Positions 50,377 to 59,412 of a stretch of 64,000 nt of DNA are shown piece by piece. Positions within the stretch are counted from its first letter, which is position 1; the number at the start of each line of letters is the position of its first letter. This DNA comes from Cohaesibacter sp. ES.047 (GTDB lineage Bacteria > Pseudomonadota > Alphaproteobacteria > Rhizobiales > Cohaesibacteraceae): assembly GCF_900215505.1 (NCBI RefSeq), contig NZ_LT907844.1, forward strand, positions 2,930,001 to 2,994,000. Direction: 5' to 3'. The notes beneath the pieces were generated by a model. That model made no database searches, was not told the origin of the DNA, and was given only the letters and a program-made list of their open reading frames with translations. Made by a program: the position numbers and the translations under genes.

Positions 50377-50939
50377 TGTGCCAGATTACCTCTTTGTTCC
50401 GCAGTGGTCTGCGCCCGAATGGCCAGATTCATAGCGGCATATGTGTGGGAGTGCGGACAAGCGACTTTGGTGCGAATGATCACATCCTTCGCAAGATTGC
50501 CAATAGAGTGCAGGTCTGCGTCAGAGCATTCCATATGGATTTGGTCCATGTCATTGACCAAAAACAGATGATCCTTGTCGGACCGTCCGCAGATATCGGT
50601 ATAGTTCATGAGCTCGGTGGTTCCCTCGCTGCCGATCATGAAAAGGCGTCCATCGCCCAATTGGGGCAAAGCGTCTGAGCGGAACCGTTCTATTCTTATA
50701 TAGGATTTCGAAGATCCGGCTTGAAGAGACCATTCACCAAAACTCTTGGAAGTGGTCCAATCCTGGTGGGCGAATTTGCCAAACGCGGCATAAACGACTT
50801 TCGCCTTGCTCGCCTCAGCGAAGGGTACGAACTGGTCGACCTGAATGCCGCCACAGTGCTTCCCTTGCGTCATGCCAGAGACATAACCATGGCTCAGACC
50901 GATGGCTGCAAAGTCGATTTCCTCGCTGTTCCGCCTCAT
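50373..50939 (-). pseudogene. Gfo/Idh/MocA oxidoreductase lacking its Rossmann domain
   Basis: The frame is open for 188 codons, but typical members have about 370. The first 22 residues ('FAAIGLSHGYVSGMTQG') match the start of the NAD-binding domain. They are joined directly to the C-terminal half ('CGGIQVDQF', 'GDGRLFMIGSEGTTELMNYT', 'DKDHLFLVNDMDQIHMECSD', 'YAAMNLAIRAQ'). About 190 residues, including most of the nucleotide fold and the catalytic Lys, are gone, so activity is unlikely. An in-frame deletion is the simplest explanation. The stop overlaps the M20 ATG. Confidence 0.75.
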
Positions 50940-51211
50940 GTCATGCCCCTACCGCATAAGAGAGAAACTATGCATATTCCTACAGCATTGCTGTAGCGCG
51001 TAAAGAGCAAAGATTGCAACAAATTGTGCCACCAAAGGCGAGCTTGTCAAAGTTACCTACGAGATTCCTACGGAGATCCGCGTAAGCAAGGGTGGAAATT
51101 CCACAGCCCGCTTCTTAGATACAATTCATCAAGGGATTTGACCTGCCAATCAGGCCTCGGTGCCGCGCCTCTACGCTGGACATCGCCAACAACCTTCAAA
51201 GGACCTCAGTC

Positions 51212-52111
51212 GTGAGTGTAAAAAAGACCCTCAAGAAGCTCCTACCCGAAAAGCTGCTGCCCAAGAAGCTGCTGGATGAAGCTCCCGTCATCCCGGTTGT
51301 GCGCATGACAGGGCAGATCACAGGCGGCAGCAGCCAGTTTCGGTCCGGGCTCAATCTGGCGTCGGTGGCAGGTCAGCTACAAAAGGCCTTCTCGATGAAG
51401 GAAGCCCCGGCGGTTGCCATCTCGGTGAACAGTCCCGGTGGTTCGCCTGTTCAGAGCCGGCTCATCTACCAGCGCATCCGGCAGCTGGCAGAGGAGAAGG
51501 AGAAAAAGGTTCTGGTCTTTTGCGAAGATGCCGCAGCATCCGGGGGCTACATGATTGCCATCGCAGGGGATCGCATCATTGCGGATCCCAGCTCGATTGT
51601 CGGCTCCATCGGTGTGGTTTCTGGCGGTTTCGGCTTTGTGGATGCAATCGAAAAGCTGGGCATTGAACGCCGTATCTACACCGCAGGCACTCAGAAAGGG
51701 ATGCTCGATCCCTTCAAGGCGGAAGACCCCGAGCATGTTGCCCATCTTGATACCTTGCTCAAGGACCTGTTCGAAACCTTCAAGGATCTTGTCCGCTCGC
51801 GCCGCGGCGAAAAGCTGACAGAGGACGAAGAAAAACTCTTCACCGGCGCTTTCTGGACAGGCAAACAGGCCTTTGACCTCGGACTGGTTGACGAACTGGG
51901 CGATCTTGGAACCTATGTCAAACGGCATTTTGGTGAAGAGGCCAAACTGAAATTGATCAGCCCTCCATCCGGATTCTTCGGACGGTGCCGGGCTGCAGGT
52001 GTCGAGTTGGGCGCCGGTGATCCCGTCTCGCGCATCGCAGCCGGCTTTACACCCGAAGCGGTGCTTGCAAGTCTTGAAGAGCGTGCGTTATGGTCCCGGA
52101 TCGGATTGTAA
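51212..52111 (+). CDS. S49-family serine protease (SppA/SohB-like)
   Basis: The 299-residue protease has the S49 features 'AISVNSPGGSPVQSRLIYQR', catalytic Ser in 'CEDAAASGGYMIAIAGDRI' and Lys-region 'SSIVGSIGVVSGGFGFVDAI'. SppA/SohB-type enzymes degrade cleaved signal peptides or membrane peptides. No clear N-terminal membrane segment is visible, although the basic start could associate with membrane. The GTG start follows 'aaaggacc'. In relatives this gene follows the DUF2007-methyltransferase pair; here a 4-kb insert separates them. Confidence 0.9.
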   Translation: MSVKKTLKKLLPEKLLPKKLLDEAPVIPVVRMTGQITGGSSQFRSGLNLASVAGQLQKAFSMKEAPAVAISVNSPGGSPVQSRLIYQRIRQLAEEKEKKVLVFCEDAAASGGYMIAIAGDRIIADPSSIVGSIGVVSGGFGFVDAIEKLGIERRIYTAGTQKGMLDPFKAEDPEHVAHLDTLLKDLFETFKDLVRSRRGEKLTEDEEKLFTGAFWTGKQAFDLGLVDELGDLGTYVKRHFGEEAKLKLISPPSGFFGRCRAAGVELGAGDPVSRIAAGFTPEAVLASLEERALWSRIGL

Positions 52112-52154
52112 AACACTGCTTTGATGCGCAAGACTGACGGGAAGACGCAAGGTG

Positions 52155-52361
52155 ATGGCAAAAATTCTGGTGCTTGTGGGCCTTTTTGGTGGAGCCTGGT
52201 TCGTGCTGAAGCTGCTGAAACAGCTTGGCCAGAAGGACACCGAACTGGATAGCCATCGCAAACGCGAGACCAAACGTGTTCAGCGCGAAACGGCGGAAAA
52301 AGAGGCCGATATCATCGATCTGGAAGAGGATCCCGAGACGGGCGATTTCCGAGAGAAATGA
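52155..52361 (+). CDS. Small membrane-anchored protein
   Basis: The 68-residue protein has one hydrophobic segment ('ILVLVGLFGGAWFVLKLL', about 4-21) and then a charged tail ('RKRETKRVQRETAEKEADII', 'EEDPETGDF'). It lies 43 nt after the S49 protease in the same direction and is probably cotranscribed. Small anchored proteins of this form occur next to this protease in related genomes, as far as I recall. Function unknown. Confidence 0.7.
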   Translation: MAKILVLVGLFGGAWFVLKLLKQLGQKDTELDSHRKRETKRVQRETAEKEADIIDLEEDPETGDFREK

Positions 52362-52479
52362 TTTGTCGCAGGGCCAGAACCCTATTGGGTTGCACTGGCT
52401 CTGTTCACTACTGTCCTGAATGACTACCATGCCTCCGCTTGGCGCGATTCGACGCGCCGCGCCAATGGGAGGCGGGGTC

Positions 52480-53062
52480 ATGACACTAGTTGAGCAGATA
52501 TTGCCCATACTGCTGATCATTCTGGTTGGCGTGGCCCTGCGCAGGTTTGAGGTTTTCTCACCCAGTGCGATTGAAAGCCTGACACGGGTTGTCGTCAATA
52601 TCGTGCTGCCAAGCGTTCTGTTTACAGTTTTCCTAGAGATGGAAATGAAGCCCGCCTATGCGGGCGTCTTCGTCGTCGTTGGTGGCATCTGCCTTGGTCT
52701 TTACGGGCTTGGTTTTGTGCTGGGGCGACTGGTTGCGCCACATCATCCTTATTTCCGCTTTCTTTTCACCGGCCTTGAGTATGGCATGCTTGGTGTTAGC
52801 CTGTTCGGTGGCGCCTACGGGCTTGAAAAGGTCGGCTATGCTGCTCAACCATTTCGTCCTCGACCAGTGGCTTCAGCTTGAAAAGCCATTCCAGATCGCC
52901 TTCTTCACCCTGATGATCCTGCCGCCGCCCTTTATCATTCCACTCTTTATGCAGAATGCTGAAGAAAGCGAGCGCGTCTATGTCACGAACGCGCTGGCGG
53001 TCTCGACAGTGGTCAGCCTGACGATCTTCGCCATCTATCTGGGCATGCATCCGACGCTTTGA
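52480..53062 (+). pseudogene. AEC-family transporter with internal deletion
   Basis: AEC (auxin efflux carrier) proteins have about 300-310 residues and 10 membrane segments. The first frame from ATG 52480 (good 'gggaggcgg') covers the first four segments ('ILPILLIILVGVALRRFEVF', 'GLEYGMLGVSLFGGAYGLEK') and ends in nonsense. From about 52840 a second frame supplies the last segments ('LLNHFVLDQWLQLEK', 'FFTLMILPPPFIIPLFMQ'). About 100 residues in between are missing and the frame changes at 'gctatgctgctcaac'. It is clearly broken. Two fragments may still be translated. Confidence 0.85.
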
Positions 53063-53074
53063 CGCGTTCGGACA

Positions 53075-54004
53075 TCAGCCCCACACCGGTTCGAGGATGG
53101 TGGAAACCAGAAAGCCATCCTCTCCGAGCCGACCGTGCGCGCGCAACCACTCAAGAAAGATGAGGGCATTGCGACTGGGTGTCGTGCGCTCTGTTGAGGG
53201 ACGAACGACAAGCCCTTCCGTGAAGCAGTAGAATCCGGCAGGTGCCACAAGGGTGCCGCTTCGCAGTTCCTTTTCGATCAGAAACTTCGGTGCCATCGCC
53301 ACACCCATGCCCCGTTCTGCAGCCTCGAAGGCAAGCCCTGCCAGATCAAAGCTCATCTCATTCTCGTACCGAACCTGAACGCCCGTCAGCGCGGTCCATT
53401 GCTCCCACGCCTTTTCTGAGCCGCGCCGGTTGATGCGGGTCTTGAAGGACAGGACACCCGGTTCAATGGTGTGATGAAATGTTGGCGAGAGAACCGGGCC
53501 GATATGAACATCGCCCAATGTCGTTGCGTTCGGGTGTGCCTTGATCGGGCTCGTCAAGCGATCCCAGGAGAGCACCAGATCCACCGGGCCATCCTCTGAA
53601 TGACTGTTTTGGGCGATCGTCAGACTGATCTGGATTTCGATATCCGGGTAGTCCATGTTGAAGCGTGCAATGGTAGGAATGGCCCACAGGCGGGCAAAGG
53701 TCGAGCTGACCTTGATCGATACGCGCTTGTCTTCCTGTCCGCCACACAGGGTTTGATAGGCCCTGCGCATGTCCGACAGATTGTCGGTGATGGCCGCGGC
53801 GAAGATGCGCCCCGGTTTGGTCAATTCGATGCCCGATCCAGACTTTTGAAACAGGGCAACGCCGGCGTGATCCTGAAGTTGGTGCAACTGCTTGCTGACA
53901 GCGCCATGTGTGCGCCCCAGAAGCGCCGCAGCACCGGTCACTGAGCCGGAACGATAAAAAGCTTCGAGCACGAGCAAGGACGTCAGCGGTGGCAGGGGAG
54001 ACAT
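53075..54004 (-). CDS. LysR-family transcriptional regulator
   Basis: The 309-residue protein has an N-terminal winged helix-turn-helix ('LLVLEAFYRSGSVTGAAALL', 'THGAVSKQLHQLQDHAGVAL') and a periplasmic-binding-protein-like effector domain (about 90-300). It resembles the GcvA-type subgroup. The ligand and targets are unknown. It is convergent with the broken AEC gene, and the small DUF1127 gene is divergent to it and a possible target. 'aaaggaag' precedes the ATG. Confidence 0.93.
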   Translation of the reverse strand: MSPLPPLTSLLVLEAFYRSGSVTGAAALLGRTHGAVSKQLHQLQDHAGVALFQKSGSGIELTKPGRIFAAAITDNLSDMRRAYQTLCGGQEDKRVSIKVSSTFARLWAIPTIARFNMDYPDIEIQISLTIAQNSHSEDGPVDLVLSWDRLTSPIKAHPNATTLGDVHIGPVLSPTFHHTIEPGVLSFKTRINRRGSEKAWEQWTALTGVQVRYENEMSFDLAGLAFEAAERGMGVAMAPKFLIEKELRSGTLVAPAGFYCFTEGLVVRPSTERTTPSRNALIFLEWLRAHGRLGEDGFLVSTILEPVWG

Positions 54005-54163
54005 CTATTGCTTCCTTTCATGATCCGGCTCACATTCGCAATAATTGAAGATGTTACTTTTTCTCACATGATGCGTTCACATTATTCAATTTTTTTGCGC
54101 TCGAAAAGGAGCAATAGTGAAGACATGGAAAAGGTTCAAAAACAACAATAAAGGATTATACCG

Positions 54164-54427
54164 ATGAATCCTGACAGTGCCTTGAAGGCAAGGCGGATGA
54201 GCGAAAGCGAAATGCTTGCGCTGATCAATCAAAGGGCCGCAAACGGTGGCGCGGCAAACCGCAGGATTGGCATCCTTTCACTGCTCGCTCTTTGGTGGCA
54301 CCGCTTTGTCGAGCGCAATCAGATGCGCCGGGATCTTGACACATTCACCGATGAAGTCCTCGCCGATTTCGGTATGACATGGCAAGAAGCCTTGGCCGAG
54401 ACGAAAAAACCATTCTGGCGCGCCTGA
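54164..54427 (+). CDS. DUF1127 small protein
   Basis: The 87-residue protein carries a DUF1127 (YjiS-like) motif at about 40-87: 'LLALWWHRFVERNQMRRDLD' followed by 'VLADFGMTWQEALAETKKPF'. Such small Arg-rich proteins are widespread in alphaproteobacteria. Some affect RNA turnover or phosphate and carbon metabolism in Agrobacterium and Rhodobacter, so an RNA-related role is possible. 'aaagga' precedes the ATG. It faces a LysR regulator across a 159-bp AT-rich divergent region that should hold both promoters. Confidence 0.88.
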   Translation: MNPDSALKARRMSESEMLALINQRAANGGAANRRIGILSLLALWWHRFVERNQMRRDLDTFTDEVLADFGMTWQEALAETKKPFWRA

Positions 54428-54506
54428 TCTGATCTGCCCAGACGGTGGCTCGCGGATTGGCCGGGCTCGCACTGCTTGCAAGGGTGGCAGACGAACCGCT
54501 GGACAT

Positions 54507-54547
54507 AAGAAAGCCCGGGCACCTTGTGATACCCGGGCTTTCTTTTT
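54507..54547. terminator. Bidirectional terminator between DUF1127 and clpP
   Basis: A 13-bp stem 'aagaaagcccggg' with its complement and a loop of about 12 nt is followed by T on both strands, between convergent genes. Confidence 0.88.
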
Positions 54548-54565
54548 TACCGTCTTGGCAGATCG

Positions 54566-55150
54566 TCAGCCGATATCGGTGGACGATGTGATGACGCGGG
54601 AAACAAGACCATAGGCTTTCGCTTCTTCAGCAGACAGCCAGTAATCGCGGTCCGTATCCTTGGCCACCTGTTCGATCGTTTGTCCCGTGGCTTCGGAAAA
54701 CAGCTTGTGCAGGCGCTCGTTCATCTTGATGATTTCACGCGCCTGGATTTCAATGTCGGAAGCCGGCCCGCGTGCACCACCGGAGGGTTGGTGCAGAAGG
54801 AAGCGGGTGTTCGGAAGACACAGGCGCAGCTCTTTTGGCGATGCGATATAGATCAACGCGCCAGCCGAGGCGACCCAGCCTGTGCCGATGATCCAGACTT
54901 TCGGGGCGATGAACTGGATCATGTCATGAATCGAATCGCCCGACTCGACATGCCCACCCGGTGAGTTGACAAAAATCTTGATGTCGTCATCGCTGACGGC
55001 CGCCATGGCAATCAACTGGGCACAAACCTTGTGCGCAAGATCCTGGGTGATTTCACCATAAATGAAAATGGACCGGGATTTGAAAAGGGCTTCGGCGGCT
55101 TGCTTGCTAATCGATTCTTCCGGGCTTTTCTGTTCTTCTTCGTCGCTCAT
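54566..55150 (-). CDS. ClpP-family protease subunit (paralogue)
   Basis: ClpP forms the proteolytic barrel used with ClpX or ClpA. The 194-residue protein has the triad Ser95 ('[10 protein letters not shown]'), His120 ('[10 protein letters not shown]') and Asp169 ('[12 protein letters not shown]'), and '[18 protein letters not shown]'. The Ser motif differs from the usual 'ASMGA' of housekeeping ClpP1, and the acidic start '[12 protein letters not shown]' is not a typical propeptide, so it is a paralogue. No clpX, clpA or tig is adjacent. The ATG at 55150 follows 'gaggagag'. Confidence 0.9.
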   Translation of the reverse strand: MSDEEEQKSPEESISKQAAEALFKSRSIFIYGEITQDLAHKVCAQLIAMAAVSDDDIKIFVNSPGGHVESGDSIHDMIQFIAPKVWIIGTGWVASAGALIYIASPKELRLCLPNTRFLLHQPSGGARGPASDIEIQAREIIKMNERLHKLFSEATGQTIEQVAKDTDRDYWLSAEEAKAYGLVSRVITSSTDIG

Positions 55151-55401
55151 CTGGCTCTCCTCAATGATCAAACTACGCACATTCGTACCTTCTCCCCTTA
55201 GAGCGGTTCGCCGGGTTTGACAATGTGGATTGTGCTCAAACCAGCATCAACCGTGGCCGCAGTGGACTTGCAGAGGAAAAACCAGCCGGGTCATTGAAAA
55301 TTGTTCTTGAAATGTTCTTTGTTGTGCTGCAATCCTTGAGAGGAACAAAATAGAAACGAAGCAGTTGGAATCACTCCGCTGCGACTGGTGGGGTTCTGGA
55401 C

Positions 55402-56562
55402 ATGGCAATGCGTCGAGGCGCAAATACGAAAAAGCGGGTGGAAGATGTCGATCCTTTCGTCGGCTTTCAGGTCGACCCGGATTTACATGTTGGTCGCCGC
55501 GTGCGTGGGCGCGCAGCCACCTCCAATCAGTCCGGGCGGTTCGAGCCCTATGCGAAGGAACCGGAGGATGACGGCTGGGGCAGTGCTTGGGCGGCCGAAG
55601 ACCTTCCTCCCTTGCGCACCGAAGTGCAGGAGGAAAAGTCGCGCACCATCATCACACGCAACGACTCGCCCGATATACCGTTCGACCGGTCCATCAATCC
55701 CTATCGTGGCTGCGAGCATGGCTGCATCTATTGCTTCGCTCGTCCAACCCACGCCTATATGGGGCTTTCCGCCGGGCTCGACTTTGAAACCAAACTGTTT
55801 GCCAAGCCCGATGCCGCCGAACAGTTGCGTCGCGAGCTGTCGAAGCCCGGCTATCGACCGCGCCCCATCGCCATCGGCACCAATACGGATCCCTATCAGC
55901 CCATCGAACGGCAATATCGCTTGATGAGTGATCTGCTCGACGTGCTGGATGAATTCGGCCACCCCGTCGGGATCGTGACCAAGTCGGCCCTCATTCTCAG
56001 GGATCTTGATAAGCTCAAGCGTCTCAACGAGCGCAATCTGGTCAAGGTGGCCTTGTCCGTGACCTCTCTCGATCACAAGCTGTCGCGGGCGCTCGAACCC
56101 CGGGCTTCAAGTCCGAAAAGGCGCCTGGAGGCCATCCGGGGGCTGGCTGACGCGGGCATCCCAACCTCGGTAATGATTGCACCGGTCATCCCTGCGCTCA
56201 ACGATAGTGAATTGGAAGCGATTCTCAAGGCGGCATACGAGGCAGGAGCGCGGGAAGCCGGGACGATCCTGTTGCGGCTGCCCGGTGAAGTCAGCCCGTT
56301 GTTTCAGGATTGGCTCGTCAAGAATTACCCCGACCGATACCGCCATGTCATGAATGTGTTGCGTTCGATGCGCAACGGCAAGGACTACGATAGCCGTTCC
56401 GGCATGCGGATGCGGGGCAGTGGACCCTTTGCCGAGATCCTTCACAAGCGTATGGATGTAGCCTGTCGCGCACTCGGCTATGCCACGCGCAAGACACGGC
56501 TGTCCCTTCAGCATTTCACGCAGCCCAAGAGCGAGGTGGCCCAGCTCTCGCTGTTCGACTAG
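55402..56562 (+). CDS. PA0069-family radical SAM protein
   Basis: The 386-residue protein has the radical SAM cluster CX3CX2C as 'NPYRGCEHGCIYCFARPTHA' with the preceding conserved 'SPDIPFDRSINPYRGC' (SPL-like). 'AIGTNTDPYQPIER' and 'VTKSALILRD' are typical of the family. These proteins resemble spore photoproduct lyase in fold. The chemistry in non-sporeformers is not established; nucleic-acid repair or tRNA modification are guesses in the literature. It stands alone in orientation with the downstream small RNA unit. Confidence 0.93.
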   Translation: MAMRRGANTKKRVEDVDPFVGFQVDPDLHVGRRVRGRAATSNQSGRFEPYAKEPEDDGWGSAWAAEDLPPLRTEVQEEKSRTIITRNDSPDIPFDRSINPYRGCEHGCIYCFARPTHAYMGLSAGLDFETKLFAKPDAAEQLRRELSKPGYRPRPIAIGTNTDPYQPIERQYRLMSDLLDVLDEFGHPVGIVTKSALILRDLDKLKRLNERNLVKVALSVTSLDHKLSRALEPRASSPKRRLEAIRGLADAGIPTSVMIAPVIPALNDSELEAILKAAYEAGAREAGTILLRLPGEVSPLFQDWLVKNYPDRYRHVMNVLRSMRNGKDYDSRSGMRMRGSGPFAEILHKRMDVACRALGYATRKTRLSLQHFTQPKSEVAQLSLFD

Positions 56563-56648
56563 GCCCGCTTCTAGCGCGATCCCCGTTTCTGGCGAGCAAT
56601 GTCGCGTACGAGTGGAACAAGGCCCAGCTTTTGTATGAACAAATAGTT

Positions 56649-56677
56649 TTGACAAGTATTAATCAAAACTATATAGA
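56649..56677 (+). promoter_or_regulatory. Strong sigma-70-like promoter
   Basis: A perfect -35 'ttgaca' (56649-56654) is separated by 17 bases from -10 'tatagaa' (56672-56677). It is the best consensus promoter found in the window, with predicted start near 56684. No ORF with a ribosome binding site lies nearby. Confidence 0.6.
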
Positions 56678-56683
56678 ACACTC

Positions 56684-56890
56684 GGATTTTTGCTTGTCGA
56701 TCGCTGTTTGGACTCAATGACCATAGCTTTTGAACAGCTATTCTTTTGACGAAGCATGGGCTTTAAACGTCTTGGCAGGAACTCGCCGCATCGTTCCTGC
56801 CGCGCGGCAAAGGTGGCCTTCCGTTTGCTGCGCACTCTACTGCCCCGTTTCGGTATCGTCACTGATACCGGAACGGGGCAGTATTTTTTT
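56684..56890 (+). ncRNA. Candidate small RNA (orphan transcription unit)
   Basis: The unit of about 205 nt runs from the consensus promoter to a very strong terminator: a 19-bp stem 'actgccccgtttcggtatc' (56839-56857; one G-U pair) with a 6-nt loop and a T run to 56890. An internal hairpin ('ggcaggaac'/'gttcctgcc', 56773-56800) precedes it. The only ORFs inside are a 10-codon one at 56718 and a 46-codon one at 56758 that reads through the terminator; neither has a convincing ribosome binding site. A trans-acting small RNA is the simplest reading. No known family is recognised. Confidence 0.5.
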
Positions 56891-57234
56891 AGTTAGCCAG
56901 TATTCTTTAAAAATACATGCCTGATGGGGCAGGCCTCCTCAGCCAGAACATGAGAACCATAGCCTTGCGGGGACAAGCGTGCGGATCTCGATCCGCGCTG
57001 AAGACTGGTGCGGAACGCGCGCCTGCCAAGTAACCCACACCCAATTTGCTCAGCTCTTTCACAAAAGTGTGGCAAAGACTACCCTTAGGCAGGTGCACCT
57101 TCTTGATTCGTGGGTTGACCTGTAAATTGGCGATATTCAGGCCAAAAAATGGACCTGAAGCGAAACCTTGACTTGCTGGTATGGGCCCAGTCAGGTCCCG
57201 CAGAACAAGAACGGTTCGTCCCAAAAGGGACAGT
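56891..57234. other. Upstream region of the EAL gene
   Basis: These 344 bases contain no supported gene. They should include the EAL gene promoter; none is evident. Confidence 0.45.
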
Positions 57235-59412
57235 ATGAGTGGAGTTGAGAACATGCAAAGGCTTGGGGCTGTTTTTATCGCCGTTTGTATGGTCGCCATT
57301 TCCACGTCTGTCGGAGCCATCTTTCACTATAGTTTCGGCCTTTCGATCCCGGAAGCCTCCCCGATTGCCTTTGGTATCCTTCTTACCCTATTGCTGATCC
57401 ACTATCAGATTTCCCGTGTTCGGGACCGGATGATGCTCGATGAGCAGATGGATGATCTTACCCGCCTGAAGCTGGGACTGACAAAAGAGCTGCAGGATGT
57501 GCGGGAGATGGCCCGACAGCTCGACGAGGATGTTGCGAAACGGGTGCGCGATGAGATTGAGCCCCTTCTGTCCGAATTGGATGTCATCGGAACCATCGTC
57601 AAGCAACTGGCAGAAACCTGCGCGGAGTTGGATGAACGCGTGCAAACCGGCGAGGGGCAGGTGGATGATGTCCGCGAGCAGCTTTCCTCCGCGACCCAGT
57701 CGGTCATGGCATTGGAACAGATGCTCCGGGCCAACGCCCGTGCCCTGTCCAACCGAACGCCCCGCGCCGAAGCAGCCCCGCGCAGAGACCCCGCCCCGCG
57801 CCCTGTTGCATCCGAACCGCAATGGGCCGACGAGCCGCCATTGAGGGAGCCAATCGCTCCCGAGCGCCCGGTCTATGAGACTGCTGCGGAGTATGATCAT
57901 CAACCCCTCGGCTATGATGAGTACGAGGAAGCATCCGCTCCGGAAGCGGCAGACGAGTGGCCGCCGGAGTTTGAAGAGCCGGGACAGGCTCGGCAGCCTT
58001 CGATCAGCGAGGAAGATGAGGCAGCCGTCAGACGCGCTCTGGCGCTTGGCAAGATCGAACTGTTCATGCAGCCCATCGTCACCCTGCCGATGCGCAAACC
58101 GCAATATTACGAAGCATTGACCCGTCTCAAGACCGAGGACGGTGGTCTCATCACGCCAGATGTTTTCCTGCCTGTATGTCGTGATGGCAATTTCATGCCA
58201 ATGTTGGACCGGATGGCCATGAACGAGGCTTTCCGGCTTCTGCGTCGTCTGACAGATCGGGGCCGGGCGGTTGATATCTTCTGCAATCTGTCGATCCAGA
58301 GCCTTGGTGACAGTGATTTCTTTGCGCTTATGCGCGATCTGTTCGAGCAGAATCAGGATCTCGCCGAACATGTCATTCTTGAATTCCGTCAAGCCGACTT
58401 GCGCAATTTTGGCATTCTCGAAGACGAGACGCTGCAATTGCTGCGCTCCATGGGCTTCCGCTTCTCGGTTGACCAGATCACCAATCTGGGTACGGATTTT
58501 GATGCCTTCGCGCGCAAGGGCATCCGCTTTGCAAAGGTTGCCGCACCCATTCTGACCAACAAGGATGCCGGGCGCGGACTGGATATTCATCCGGTCGATT
58601 TCTCGCGCGTGCTGTCGCGCAAGGGCGTTGAGCTCATCGTCACCCATGTGGCCAATGAGAGCATGCTGGTTAGCTTGGTCGAGTTCAACGTCCATCTAGC
58701 CCAAGGCGATCACTTTGCACCCGCCAAGGCGCTCAAGGGCGCAGGAAACGGCGGGCAGGGCGGCGTTGCCTCCAGCCAATCCAATGAGGCGACGAGCACC
58801 CGGGCAACACCTCAGCAATCGTCGCCAAGGCGCATCGCTCCCGGCCCACTTCAGGGTGGCCATCCTCAGGGACAAGCAGCGCAGGGACAATCTGGCCCAC
58901 AATCAACGAATGGTCAGCCCCAACGCGCGACCCCTCCAGCAGTTGATCGTCCCACCGGCCAGACCGCACCTGCCGCTGCAACAAACGGGGCCGTCGCGAA
59001 CGGAGCGGCTTCGACCAACCGCAGTCTGGGAGAAAACCCGCGCATTGCGAAAGCCTTGCGTGCGCTGGCGTCTGGGGATGGCGAGGACAGCGACACCCGG
59101 ACGCAATTCCGCGCCGTATTGGCCGAGGCCGCGGGGCTGTTGGAAAACTCCGAATCCCGCACCAATGCCCGTATTGACGCGGCAACAGCGGCCTCGAGTG
59201 CCAGATCCGCTGCTCCCGAAGTCTCCACCCGTTTGTCCGATCGTCTTCCTGCCGCTGACGAATTTGGCCTGAACACCGGACCAGAGCGCGGCCAGTTCAT
59301 TGATCTCAGCGAACCGGCAGCACCTCAGTCCGAGGCAGCGCGCCCCCGCAGGACTGCCTCCAGCGATGGGGCCGGGCCAGAGGCCGCCCGTTTCGAGCGC
59401 CTCATCCGATAG
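57235..59412 (+). CDS. Membrane-anchored degenerate EAL-domain protein
   Basis: EAL domains hydrolyse or sense cyclic di-GMP. The 725-residue protein has two membrane segments (about 10-55), a coiled coil (about 60-165), a Pro/Glu-rich linker, an EAL domain (about 260-500) and a Gln/Pro/Ala-rich tail. The 'YEALTRL' motif is present (E293) and 'FCNLSIQS' supplies Asn. The 'DDFG' metal motif reads 'VDQIT' (D413-Q414), and the 'AEGVE' Glu is missing ('VTHVANESML'). Catalysis is therefore doubtful and a c-di-GMP-binding or scaffold role is more likely. The ATG at 57235 follows 'aaaggg'; 57253 is an alternative. A TIGR01459 gene follows. Confidence 0.85.
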   Translation: MSGVENMQRLGAVFIAVCMVAISTSVGAIFHYSFGLSIPEASPIAFGILLTLLLIHYQISRVRDRMMLDEQMDDLTRLKLGLTKELQDVREMARQLDEDVAKRVRDEIEPLLSELDVIGTIVKQLAETCAELDERVQTGEGQVDDVREQLSSATQSVMALEQMLRANARALSNRTPRAEAAPRRDPAPRPVASEPQWADEPPLREPIAPERPVYETAAEYDHQPLGYDEYEEASAPEAADEWPPEFEEPGQARQPSISEEDEAAVRRALALGKIELFMQPIVTLPMRKPQYYEALTRLKTEDGGLITPDVFLPVCRDGNFMPMLDRMAMNEAFRLLRRLTDRGRAVDIFCNLSIQSLGDSDFFALMRDLFEQNQDLAEHVILEFRQADLRNFGILEDETLQLLRSMGFRFSVDQITNLGTDFDAFARKGIRFAKVAAPILTNKDAGRGLDIHPVDFSRVLSRKGVELIVTHVANESMLVSLVEFNVHLAQGDHFAPAKALKGAGNGGQGGVASSQSNEATSTRATPQQSSPRRIAPGPLQGGHPQGQAAQGQSGPQSTNGQPQRATPPAVDRPTGQTAPAAATNGAVANGAASTNRSLGENPRIAKALRALASGDGEDSDTRTQFRAVLAEAAGLLENSESRTNARIDAATAASSARSAAPEVSTRLSDRLPAADEFGLNTGPERGQFIDLSEPAAPQSEAARPRRTASSDGAGPEAARFERLIR

